Shown piece by piece: positions 51,398-59,900 of a DNA stretch of 64,000 nt (positions are counted from its first letter, which is position 1; every line of letters starts with the position of its first letter). Under the pieces are notes generated by a model that saw only the letters and a list, made by a program, of their open reading frames with translations, was not told the DNA's origin and did no database searches. Source of the DNA: Sphingomonas brevis (GTDB lineage Bacteria; Pseudomonadota; Alphaproteobacteria; Sphingomonadales; Sphingomonadaceae); NCBI RefSeq assembly GCF_023516505.1, contig NZ_JAMGBB010000001.1, forward strand, positions 1,426,001-1,490,000, given 5' to 3'. The position numbers were made by a program, and so were the translations under genes.

Positions 51398-51883
51398 TCA
51401 TTCGTGGCTGGGTGCCGTCTTTTCCGGCCTGTCGTCACTCGGCCGGACCTCATCGGGAGCAAGCCAATCATGCCGCAGCAGGTTTAGCTTCGCGAGGAGC
51501 GAGACGAGGAAGGCGGTGGACCAGCCGAACATGATGATGCCGGTGGCGCCCTCGATAGCGCCGAGGACCCTCCATCCATAGGGCATCAGCACGTCTCCGT
51601 ACCCTATCGCGGCATAAGTGGAGGTGGAAAAATAGAGCGCCGTTTCGAAATTATTGAACGCGCCCAGTCCAAGGAACAGCGCCGCATAGAGCCATATCTC
51701 CAGCGTATGGATGGCGAAGATTCCCAGCGACGCGCTGAGCAGTAGAGTCAGCGGCGTGATGCGCAGCTTGCGGATAAAGCGGCTGTGGGAGCGCAAGAGG
51801 CGCATCACCATATTGAGACCGATGAGATGGACCATCACAGTGATGACCACCATCACGCTTGCTAGTGCCAACTGGTTCAGCAT
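51398..51883 (-). CDS. Two-TM potassium channel-type protein
   Basis: A 161-residue membrane protein with an N-terminal helix (about 5-28), a second (about 47-70) and a C-terminal one (about 110-135). Between the last two is a pore loop with the selectivity filter IGYGD in YFSTSTYAAIGYGDVLMPYG. This fits the small ion-channel family (PF07885). ATG 51883 is preferred, with GGAGG ahead; ATG 51904 gives 7 more residues. It is convergent with the cytochrome gene. Confidence 0.82.
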   Translation of the reverse strand: MLNQLALASVMVVITVMVHLIGLNMVMRLLRSHSRFIRKLRITPLTLLLSASLGIFAIHTLEIWLYAALFLGLGAFNNFETALYFSTSTYAAIGYGDVLMPYGWRVLGAIEGATGIIMFGWSTAFLVSLLAKLNLLRHDWLAPDEVRPSDDRPEKTAPSHE

Positions 51884-52014
51884 TGCCGTGCCTCCGGCTG
51901 CCATATTGCTACCCTAAGACACGAAAGACCATCTTCCACTTAATGGTCCCGCAAGCCCTGCGTTGCACCGATGTAGGCTTCACATTTGCGCTTCTCCGGT
52001 GCGCCACGTAGCGC

Positions 52015-53271
52015 ATGCGCATGAAGCCAAAGCTGCTGACGACACTCCAGGATTACACGGCGAAGCTATTCGTGGCTGACGCATTCGCCGGTATTACGGT
52101 GGCGATGGTCGCTCTCCCGTTGAGCATCGCCATTGCGATCGCCTCCGGCGCAGAACCCGCAGCAGGGCTGGTTACGGCGATCATCGGCGGATTCCTAATT
52201 TCGGCGTTGGGAGGAAGCCGCGTCCAGATCGGCGGACCAACCGGAGCCTTCATTGTCGTTGTCTACGGAGTGATCGAACAATTCGGCTTCGACGGACTTT
52301 TGCTTGCGACGCTAATGGCTGGCGTCATCCTGGTGATCGCGGCGGTGGCCCGAGCGGGCAACCTCATCGCGCTAATCCCCGAAGCGGTCATTGAGGGATT
52401 CACGGTCGGCATTGCCCTGATCATTGCGGTCAGCCAGCTCAAGGATTTGTTCGGGCTGTCGATCGCGAAGCTGCCGGCCGATTTCGTCGATGCCGTGCCG
52501 CAGTTGTGGAATGCCCGGCATTCAGCAAGCTTTGCCGCGGCCGCCGTCGGCCTTGCGTCGATCGCCGCGATTGCGGTCCTGCGAAGGAGAGCCGGCTCGA
52601 TCGTCGTAATAGCGCTGGCTTCTGCCGCGGTCGTGATGTTCGGCCTTTCGGTGGAGACGATTCAATCCCGCTTCGGCGGATTGCCAAACGGCCTCCCCTA
52701 CCCGTCGTTGCCCCCGATCAGTCTTGCCCGAATGAACGAGCTGCTCCCGTCGGCGCTGGTCATTGCATTCCTGGCGGGGGTCGAATCACTTCTTTCAGCA
52801 ATCGTTGCCGACAGGATGGTCGGCGGCGCCCATCGCTCCAATGCCGAGCTGCTGGCCCAGGGCGTGGCCAACATCGCCTCGCCGCTGTTCGGTGGCCTGC
52901 CCGCTACGGGCGCAATCGCACGCACCGCCGCAAATGTCCGGGCCGGCGGCCGTACGCCAGTCGCGGGCATAATCCACGCGCTTGCCATCCTGGTGTTCGT
53001 TGTCGCCGTTGCACCGCTGGCTGCTTATCTGGCCATGCCCGCGCTTGCCGCGCTGCTCATCGTTACAGCCTGGTCAATGAGCGAACCGCATCGCTGGAAA
53101 GAGCGCATCCGGGCCCGCTCTGCCGACCAGGTCCTGCTGTTCCTGACCATGACGCTGACCGTGGTCACCGACCTGACTGTCGCAATCGCCGTCGGAACCG
53201 CGGTCGGACTGGCTCAACGGCTCATCCGACGGGGTGTCGAACCGGCCGAGTGGAATCCTCCGGAGCGATAG
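52015..53271 (+). CDS. SulP-family anion transporter without STAS domain
   Basis: A 418-residue transporter with about 12 membrane helices. The SulP signature is clear: AGITVAMVALPLSIAIAIASGAEP, GGSRVQIGGPTGAFIVVV, and GGLPATGAIARTAANVRAGGRTPVAGI. Sulfate, bicarbonate or another anion may be carried. Family proteins usually end in a cytoplasmic STAS domain of about 100 residues; here the protein stops about 20 residues after the last helix. ATG 52015 or the in-frame ATG 52021. Confidence 0.9.
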   Translation: MRMKPKLLTTLQDYTAKLFVADAFAGITVAMVALPLSIAIAIASGAEPAAGLVTAIIGGFLISALGGSRVQIGGPTGAFIVVVYGVIEQFGFDGLLLATLMAGVILVIAAVARAGNLIALIPEAVIEGFTVGIALIIAVSQLKDLFGLSIAKLPADFVDAVPQLWNARHSASFAAAAVGLASIAAIAVLRRRAGSIVVIALASAAVVMFGLSVETIQSRFGGLPNGLPYPSLPPISLARMNELLPSALVIAFLAGVESLLSAIVADRMVGGAHRSNAELLAQGVANIASPLFGGLPATGAIARTAANVRAGGRTPVAGIIHALAILVFVVAVAPLAAYLAMPALAALLIVTAWSMSEPHRWKERIRARSADQVLLFLTMTLTVVTDLTVAIAVGTAVGLAQRLIRRGVEPAEWNPPER

Positions 53272-53352
53272 GATGGCAGATTTGTGTGCCGCCTTGCTCT
53301 ATGGAAATATCAATCGCGCTCGCCTTGTGGCGATTAAACAGTGGAGGCTTTT

Positions 53353-53799
53353 GTGCTTCAACCTGCGATAGAAATCCTGAATTCCCATCGCACGATGGCA
53401 ATTTCCACGGTGAGACCCGACGGATGGCCGCAAACGACGATTGTCGGATACGCCAACGACGGTTGGACGGTCTACTTCCTGATTTACCGTTCAAGCCAGA
53501 AGTTTGCGAACCTTAGGCGCGATGACCGCACCTCTATCGCCGTCGGCGGAGATCCTAACCACCTCAGCGACATTAGGGCAGTATATGCCGGCGCGCATGC
53601 ATCCGAGGTGACCGATAAAAGCGAGCGCGAGCTCGCGTGGACGTTGCTGATGCAGCGGCATCCCAACCTGGCCGATTTCGGCCCTCCCGACGAGACTGAA
53701 ACAGCCTTGATGCGTGCGGAGTGCCGATATGTATCGGTGCTGGATTACAGCCAGGGCATTGGGCACACCCAATCGCTGACCGTGGGGAATGGCGAATGA
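53353..53799 (+). CDS. Pyridoxamine-5'-phosphate-oxidase-like flavin protein
   Basis: A 148-residue split-barrel protein. AISTVRPDGWPQTTIVGYAND and VYFLIYRSSQKFANLRRDDRTSIAVGG match the PNPOx/FMN-binding fold. Members include F420 or haem-degrading enzymes; it is too divergent to assign. GTG 53353 follows GGAGG and is preferred over GTG 53341. It is convergent with the catabolic operon, 104 bp away. Confidence 0.75.
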   Translation: MLQPAIEILNSHRTMAISTVRPDGWPQTTIVGYANDGWTVYFLIYRSSQKFANLRRDDRTSIAVGGDPNHLSDIRAVYAGAHASEVTDKSERELAWTLLMQRHPNLADFGPPDETETALMRAECRYVSVLDYSQGIGHTQSLTVGNGE

Positions 53800-53903
53800 G
53801 CCGTTGAGGCTTCAGGTTCGGCTTTATTCGCACCTGAATCAGCCTAACGCTTGCGCTTTAGGGGTGGGGTCGCCGACTAGCTGTTGCACCCTGTTTGCGC
53901 TTG

Positions 53904-56447
53904 CTAGCGGCCCGCCGGACCTTCGTTGGCGAGGCTCAGATAATGGTCTCTCGCCTTTCGCAGATAAGCCAGGGTCGACTCTCGTTCGCTTTCCGATCGA
54001 TAATCATTGCGACTTGCGGCATCGGCCAGGACGCGGTCCATCCAGGCGGCGAAATAGGCGGCATCCCGGGGCGCGGCAGGCGGACCACTCGGCAACTCAA
54101 GATAGATCGGGCTGGTTGTGGCGTAGGGGTAGATGTCGAGGACCAGCGGATCGGCACCATCGTTCCAGGCGCGAAGTAGTAGCCACCCTCCGGCATCCAC
54201 CGCCAGTTCGCCGGTCGCGTCAAGGCTGCGGCGATCGCCCTTGAGGGCAAAAGCCTTCACCACCTTGCCGTTGTGAACCAGCTCCAGATGGTCGACCGAA
54301 ACGGGCGATCGAAGTGCGATCCGGTAGCCGATCTTCCCAGGCGCCGGGCGGGAGATCGTATCGCCCGGCCGCTTGCCGCCCAACTCCAGCCCGAGGAGGG
54401 GGCCGTTGCTGGCGAATGTCCTTCCCGCCTTGAGGGCGGCGCGCAACGCCGCCGGCGTCGTCTCACCTCCCGTTTCCAGGAAAACCCGGTTCATGCCGAC
54501 CGGACCGCGAAGCGACGCGTAATTGGCCATGGCATCGGTGCCTGCACCGGCCGGAAGCCGAAAACCGAGGTTCAGGAGGCGATACCAGACATTGGCGGTG
54601 GCCTTGTGGTCGGAGAAGCCGACGATTTCGATATAGTCGACCTTGCCATTGGCGGCGTCGGCGGGAAGCATGTTGGTGAGCGACTTCTCCGTTGCCGGAT
54701 CGATGTCCCAGTCGAACGGGTGCACATAGCCAACCAGCGCTCCCTGATCATGGGCCAGGTCGGCGATAGTGCCGTTGTGCGGAAATGGACTGGCCAGCGC
54801 GGTGTGCCGATAAGCGGAAAAGTCCGGCGTCAGCACATGATCGGACAGATGGAGCAGACCAAGGTGGCCCCAATAGCTGGTGTGAAATTCCTGGGCATGC
54901 ATGATCAGCACGCCTGCCCCGCTGGCCGGGTCCGGATCGGGTCGGAAGTAGCCGATGTCCGGTACCCGCTCCTCCTTGTTGACGATGAGGTTGTAAATCA
55001 CGTCGAGGTCTTCGGCCCTCGCCTGTCGAGCCAGGTTTTCCGGCGTGTTCCGGTAGTGGCCGCCATAGTTCATATGGACGTGCAGGTCGGCGCTCCGCCA
55101 ATTTCCAAAAGAGGCCGGGAGGTCGTTAGAACTAAGCGTCACGGGTACGGTGCGATCCGTCCCCTCCGTAAGCTTCACCTTTTGCCGCCACGGATCGTAT
55201 CGGAATCCACGCTGCACCCAGATCGCGGTGTCACCCGCCGGAACATCGATCGTGCAGCGCGACGGACAATGGAAGTAGTGGGTCTCCGCAGCCTGCCGCG
55301 CGCGGTCGAACCCATCGTCGGCATGCATCCACGTCGAAGCTGGCGCCGCCGCTCTCCCGTCGCTTCCAATTACGGCCACGCGCGCCGGAACAGAGCTGCC
55401 CCGTTCGTCGCGGATGTCGAGGGTCAGCCGCGAAGTCGAAACCTTGTATCGTCGCTTGCCGGCGACGATCGGCGTGGTCGCGCCGCCGACATAGTCCTGC
55501 ACGAAAAGGCTTGTGTTGCCTCGTTCGTTGCTGATGTAGCCGATGCGGCGGCCATCCGGCGACCACCGCGCGCTCGCCCGGTCGAATTCACCGAATGTCA
55601 GCGGCAGCGGTGCCGCGCCGTCCGGCGTTGTCAGCCATAGTTGCCGCCATTGCCGGCCGTGATAGCTGGCAAACAGCAGTTGCTTGCCATCGGGGGACAT
55701 TTCGGGACGAGCGTCCCAGCTGGTCTCTTCGCTCAGGACTTTGCGGCGGTCGGCCGGGTTGCCGACGGCCATCGACCAGATGTCGCCCGTGCCCCAGGCG
55801 GCTTCATTGTTGGACACATAGAGGATGCGCTTGCCGTCAGGCGTCCATGACGGATTTAGCGCATGGTCGAAGGCCGAATAATAGTATCGGGCGATCGCGC
55901 TCTTGCGCTCGCCCAGCAACGGTTGCGGATTGTGCAATCCATCCGCCCCTATGTCGGCGACGAACAGGTTGAAATGGCCGGTTCCTGCCGTGGAAACCCA
56001 CGCAACCTGCTTGCCATCAGGTGATAGCCGCGGCTCGACATTGACGGCGTTTCCAACGGTCAGCACCTGCTCCCGGCCGGTCGCCAGGTCGAGCCGCCAA
56101 AGCTCAATCCCATTGCCATCGTAGCGGCTGAACAGGACGCTTCCGCCGTCCGGCGCAACATCCGGCTGATAATCATATGCGGCGCGCGGGTGGGTCAGTT
56201 CGATTGCCTCGTCTGACCCTATTTTCTGCAGCCACAGAGATCCGCCCATGCTGTAAATGAGTTCTGATCCGTCTGGCGTGAAGCTTAGGCCCGACGGACC
56301 GGTCGTCAGTTGCGGGATATATAGCTCGCGCCAGTAATAGCTGTGCGGCAAGTCGACTTGCTTGAGCACTGCTTCGCGGCCGGCGCCGGCCGGCGCGGCA
56401 AGTAGCAACAGCGACGTCAGCATCGCTACACGGGCGACAGAGGTCAT
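53904..56447 (-). CDS. Exported TolB-like/CehA-McbA-type metallohydrolase
   Basis: An 847-residue protein with a signal peptide (ends about residue 22, APAGAG). Residues 40-330 hold several TolB/WD40-like beta-propeller repeats (SFTPDGSELIYSM, SPDGKQVAWVST, TPDGKRILYVSNN, SPDGRRIGYIS). The C-terminal half is a PHP-like CehA/McbA hydrolase with metal motifs DLHVHMNYGG and YVHPFDWD, and a late GTDAMANYASLRG. CehA and McbA hydrolyse carbamate esters; here an amide or ester substrate in the periplasm is inferred. It is the last gene of the operon and overlaps the CoA-transferase gene by ATGA. Confidence 0.8.
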   Translation of the reverse strand: MTSVARVAMLTSLLLLAAPAGAGREAVLKQVDLPHSYYWRELYIPQLTTGPSGLSFTPDGSELIYSMGGSLWLQKIGSDEAIELTHPRAAYDYQPDVAPDGGSVLFSRYDGNGIELWRLDLATGREQVLTVGNAVNVEPRLSPDGKQVAWVSTAGTGHFNLFVADIGADGLHNPQPLLGERKSAIARYYYSAFDHALNPSWTPDGKRILYVSNNEAAWGTGDIWSMAVGNPADRRKVLSEETSWDARPEMSPDGKQLLFASYHGRQWRQLWLTTPDGAAPLPLTFGEFDRASARWSPDGRRIGYISNERGNTSLFVQDYVGGATTPIVAGKRRYKVSTSRLTLDIRDERGSSVPARVAVIGSDGRAAAPASTWMHADDGFDRARQAAETHYFHCPSRCTIDVPAGDTAIWVQRGFRYDPWRQKVKLTEGTDRTVPVTLSSNDLPASFGNWRSADLHVHMNYGGHYRNTPENLARQARAEDLDVIYNLIVNKEERVPDIGYFRPDPDPASGAGVLIMHAQEFHTSYWGHLGLLHLSDHVLTPDFSAYRHTALASPFPHNGTIADLAHDQGALVGYVHPFDWDIDPATEKSLTNMLPADAANGKVDYIEIVGFSDHKATANVWYRLLNLGFRLPAGAGTDAMANYASLRGPVGMNRVFLETGGETTPAALRAALKAGRTFASNGPLLGLELGGKRPGDTISRPAPGKIGYRIALRSPVSVDHLELVHNGKVVKAFALKGDRRSLDATGELAVDAGGWLLLRAWNDGADPLVLDIYPYATTSPIYLELPSGPPAAPRDAAYFAAWMDRVLADAASRNDYRSESERESTLAYLRKARDHYLSLANEGPAGR

Positions 56448-57145
56448 GGCCGCTCCCGCACCGTACGAAACTCGATGCGCTTTTCGTTGATCGTGCTCTG
56501 GACGATCCGATGGACGTATATGCCCGGAGTATGGACGCAGTCGGGATCGATCGCGCCGGTTTCCACCAGTTCCTCCGCTTCGACGACCGTCACGGTAGCA
56601 GCCGTCGCCATCACCGGATTGAAATTGCGCGCGGTCTTGCGGAACTGCAGATTCCCTGTCGCATCCGCACGCCAGGCCTTGATGATCGCAAGATCCGCGC
56701 GGAGCCAGGTTTCGCGGACATAAGCCTTTCCCTCAAACTCCTCTTGCGGCTTGCCATCGGCAACGAGCGTGCCGACACCGCTTGGCGTGAAAAAGGCGGG
56801 GATGCCCGCTCCGCCGGCCCGGATTCGCTCGGCCAATGTCCCTTGAGGATTGAGTTCCAGCTCAAGCTCGCCGGACAGATATTGCTGTTCGAACAACTTG
56901 TTCTCGCCGATGTAGGAGGAGATCATCTTGCGGATCTGGCGGCTCTCCAGCAGGTGCCAGAGGCCAAATCCATCGGCGCCGGCATTGTTGGAAATGACCG
57001 TGAGATCCCTGACGCCCGATGCCTTGATCTCGGGAATGAGGCTTTCGGGATTTCCGACCAGGCCAAAGCCGCCGGACATGATTGTCATGCCATCGCGCAG
57101 CAGCCCGTCCAGCGCCGCGCGCGGTGAGTCGTAGATCTTGTTCAC
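56444..57145 (-). CDS. scoA: 3-oxoacid CoA-transferase subunit A
   Basis: A 233-residue subunit of a family I CoA-transferase. It has the start pattern KIYDSPRAALDGLLRDGMTI, then MSGGFGLVGNPESLI, and ISNNAGADGFGLWHLL, and ends in FRKTARNFNPVMATAATVTVVEAEELVE. Subunit A binds CoA; the catalytic glutamate resides in subunit B, which I do not find in the window. GTG 57145 forms a GTGA overlap with the dehydrogenase stop; the frame reads on upstream but as overlap only. The lone subunit is odd. Confidence 0.88.
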   Translation of the reverse strand: MNKIYDSPRAALDGLLRDGMTIMSGGFGLVGNPESLIPEIKASGVRDLTVISNNAGADGFGLWHLLESRQIRKMISSYIGENKLFEQQYLSGELELELNPQGTLAERIRAGGAGIPAFFTPSGVGTLVADGKPQEEFEGKAYVRETWLRADLAIIKAWRADATGNLQFRKTARNFNPVMATAATVTVVEAEELVETGAIDPDCVHTPGIYVHRIVQSTINEKRIEFRTVRERP

Positions 57146-58716
57146 AGCGTCCCGAACAAGGTGTGACTCTGCTCGCGCATGAACTGGGGGACATACCAGC
57201 TCCCCAGCCCGCCCTTGCCGGACGTTCCCGATCCCTTCCAGCCGCAAAAGGTCTGGAAGCCTGGCCAGGCACCGGTCGTCGCACCGCTGGCGCGGTTGGC
57301 GTAAAGCACGCCGGCCTCGATCGTGTCGATGAAGTGATCGAGCTCCGCCTTGTCCCGCGTATAGATGCCGGCGGTCAGGCCGAAGGCGCTGCCATTGGCG
57401 TCGGCCAGCGCCTCATCAAGATGGTCATATTCAAGCACGCTCAGGAACGGCAGGAACAATTCGTCGCGATTGATGCGATGGTCCCTCGGCAGGCCGGTAA
57501 CGACTGTCGGCGCGGCGTAGGGACCGCGATCGAACTGACCGCCTCCAAGCCTTGTCCCGCCGATCAGTATGCTGCCCGCCGACGCAGCCTCCGTGCATGC
57601 GATAGTGAAGCGTTCCATCGACTTTTCGTTGATCACCGGGCCCATGAATATTTCCGCGCGCCGCGGGTCACCCACCGCCAGCTTGTCCGTGACTTCGACC
57701 AGCGCATCGAGGAATGCGCCAGTCGTCCCGCGCTCCACATAGACTTTCGACAGTGCGCTGCATTTCTGTCCCGACAAACCGAATGCCGACCGGGCCACTC
57801 CGCTCGCCGCGACAGCCAGGTTGGCGCTGGGCGTGATGAAGGCGGGGTTCTTGCCACCCATTTCAGCAAGCACCGGGCGCATCGCCGGCGACGAAGCTGC
57901 CGCGCGCATGATGGTCATTCCGACGGCATTGGAGCCGGTGAAGGCAAAGCCGTCGATCCCTGGGTGGCCCACCATTGCCTCGCCCGTGTCGCGGCGGCCG
58001 TACACCAGATTCAGGACGCCGTCGGGAAGCCCGCCGGATATAAGCGCCTCGACGACCAGCCGCCCGGTCAGTCCCGCGGCATCGCTTGGCTTGAACAGGA
58101 CGGTGTTGCCGGCGATTAGCGCAGCGGACATCATTCCGAGCGAGAGCGCGACCGGAAAATTGAACGGAGCGATGACTCCGAACACGCCATAGGGCCGTAG
58201 CTCCACCGCGCAGCGTTCGGCGGATGAAGCGCCCGGCCGATCCTCGTGGAACCCGCCGGCACGCTCCATCTCGTCGCAATAATGGCGAATAAGGTCGATG
58301 GCCTCTTCCACCTCGCCCACTGCTTCGAGGCGCGACTTGCCGACCTCGATCAGACAGGCGACGGAAATGTCCCATTTGTTACGGTCTATTAGGTCCGCAC
58401 CGGCGCGGAGGATCGCCACTCGGCGCTGCCAGCCAAGCCGGCGCCAAGACGGATAGGCGGCGCGGGCTGCCGCTACCGCCTCGTCGACCAGGGCCGCCCC
58501 GGCGATTGGGAATTCACCGAGCAGAATGTCGCGGTCGATCGGGCTTCGCGCTTCGACCGACGGTCCCTCGCCGCGGTCGCGGCCGCCGATATGTGCCAGC
58601 CGCAGCTTGCCCAGCAACCGCGCTTCGACGTCCGGGATAATCGCATCAAGATGCGCATGAACGCCCGAAAAATCCTCGCCGGTGTTCGAATAGGTAACGC
58701 GCGGAAGCTCGTTCAT
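57142..58716 (-). CDS. Aldehyde dehydrogenase, P5C-dehydrogenase-like
   Basis: A 524-residue NAD(P)-dependent aldehyde dehydrogenase resembling 1-pyrroline-5-carboxylate dehydrogenases. It has APFNFPVALSLGMMSAALIAGNT, the general base in LAEMGGKNP, and the catalytic cysteine in GLSGQKCSALSKVYV. The FTGSNAVG loop is also present. In the operon it would oxidise the semialdehyde left by transamination; that role is inferred. It overlaps its neighbours by 4 bp on each side (ATGA upstream, GTGA downstream). Confidence 0.9.
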   Translation of the reverse strand: MNELPRVTYSNTGEDFSGVHAHLDAIIPDVEARLLGKLRLAHIGGRDRGEGPSVEARSPIDRDILLGEFPIAGAALVDEAVAAARAAYPSWRRLGWQRRVAILRAGADLIDRNKWDISVACLIEVGKSRLEAVGEVEEAIDLIRHYCDEMERAGGFHEDRPGASSAERCAVELRPYGVFGVIAPFNFPVALSLGMMSAALIAGNTVLFKPSDAAGLTGRLVVEALISGGLPDGVLNLVYGRRDTGEAMVGHPGIDGFAFTGSNAVGMTIMRAAASSPAMRPVLAEMGGKNPAFITPSANLAVAASGVARSAFGLSGQKCSALSKVYVERGTTGAFLDALVEVTDKLAVGDPRRAEIFMGPVINEKSMERFTIACTEAASAGSILIGGTRLGGGQFDRGPYAAPTVVTGLPRDHRINRDELFLPFLSVLEYDHLDEALADANGSAFGLTAGIYTRDKAELDHFIDTIEAGVLYANRASGATTGAWPGFQTFCGWKGSGTSGKGGLGSWYVPQFMREQSHTLFGTL

Positions 58717-59900
58717 TTTGCTGCGCCTTCCAGGCGGTTGTAGCGCTTCAGGATCGACCGCAGCTCGTCGTGCGGAAGGCCGAACATTGTGTATCCGTCT
58801 GCGCCCGTCGATGTGTGGGCCGCGCTAAGCGCATTGACGATGGCTTCCTCCGTCGCCTGCACCGTCGCTTCGAATACCGCATTCACCTCGGTATCGGCCA
58901 ATGGCGTAATCGGCGAGGGCAACTTCTGATCGGGAGCGTTGACCGCTTCGGGCTTTGTCGAGAAAGCGAGGATGATGTCACCCGAGCTCGTTCCCGAATA
59001 GGAACCCAGCCGGGCGAGGCCGAGAGCTGCGCGCTTGGCGACACGCTGCAGTTGCAGAGGCATCAGTGGCGCATCAGTGCCGACGACGATGATGATCGAG
59101 CCTTGGTCCGGTAGCGCCTTGCCCCCCTTGCCGCATTTGGGGAGCTGATCCGGTCTTGATTGTTTAGGGTCGTAACAAGGTAGCCAGCTGTTCGTGAATT
59201 CCTGCCCGACCGGCACGCCGGCTATTCGCAATACCTTGCGGTCCCCGGTGTTGCATTGGACCAGTACGCCAACCGTATATGGCTTCCCGCCCGCTGAGAT
59301 CGCCCGGGACGAAGTACCGATGCCCCCCTTGAAGCTGAAGCAATGCATTCCGGTCCCGCCGCCGACCACTCCTTCATCAACCGGCCCGCTCTTTGCGGCG
59401 TCCAGCGCGATTGCCGCTGTTTCGGGACGGACATGAAAACCGTCGATGTCGCTTTGCCACCCATCCCACGTCTCAGCGACGACTGGGTAAACCACCTCCC
59501 CGGTATGCCGGACGGCCCATTCCTGAATGCCAGCATAAACGTGACCGACCGCGTTGGTGCTCGTGATGCCAATCGGTCCGCTGATCACGCCGAAATCCTG
59601 CAAGTAGGCGAGGCCCGTCATCTCCCCATTGCCGTTGAGGTTGAAGTAACCCCCATAGACCGGTTTTAGATTGTTGCGGCCTCGCGGGAAGATGACCGTG
59701 ACTCCAGACCGTATTGGACCCTTGCCGACGGTCAGCGGTCCTTCGCCCTTGATCAGCGTCACCTGCCCTACCTCGACACCGGCAATGTCGGTGATTGCGT
59801 TAAGCGGTCCGGGCTTTCCTTCAAACGGCACGCCAAGGTCCCGCGCCCTTGCGTCGACCTGCGCCGACGCAAGGAGCAGCAGCAGCGCGAGCGCCCTCAA
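58713..59900 (-). CDS. Exported P1-family (S58) aminopeptidase
   Basis: A 395-residue protein with a short signal peptide (MRALALLLLLASAQVDA). It belongs to the DmpA/P1 family, which self-cleaves before an N-terminal serine nucleophile. The predicted cleavage is G267-S268 in PDQGSIIIVVGTDAPL. Early residues NAITDIAGVEVG and EGVVGGGTGMHCF are family-typical. These enzymes release N-terminal or beta-/D-amino residues from small peptides or amides. It would act in the periplasm and feed the pathway. ATGA overlaps with both neighbours. Confidence 0.88.
   Translation of the reverse strand: MRALALLLLLASAQVDARARDLGVPFEGKPGPLNAITDIAGVEVGQVTLIKGEGPLTVGKGPIRSGVTVIFPRGRNNLKPVYGGYFNLNGNGEMTGLAYLQDFGVISGPIGITSTNAVGHVYAGIQEWAVRHTGEVVYPVVAETWDGWQSDIDGFHVRPETAAIALDAAKSGPVDEGVVGGGTGMHCFSFKGGIGTSSRAISAGGKPYTVGVLVQCNTGDRKVLRIAGVPVGQEFTNSWLPCYDPKQSRPDQLPKCGKGGKALPDQGSIIIVVGTDAPLMPLQLQRVAKRAALGLARLGSYSGTSSGDIILAFSTKPEAVNAPDQKLPSPITPLADTEVNAVFEATVQATEEAIVNALSAAHTSTGADGYTMFGLPHDELRSILKRYNRLEGAAK

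Noticed and set aside
53811-53838. Inverted repeat TTCAGGT/ACCTGAA as terminator between convergent genes
   Set aside because: Only 7 bp with a 14-base loop and no T-run; too weak to call.
54273-55640. 455-codon plus-strand frame inside the CehA-like gene
   Set aside because: Composition follows third-position bias of the opposite strand; the minus-strand protein has clear repeats and metal motifs.
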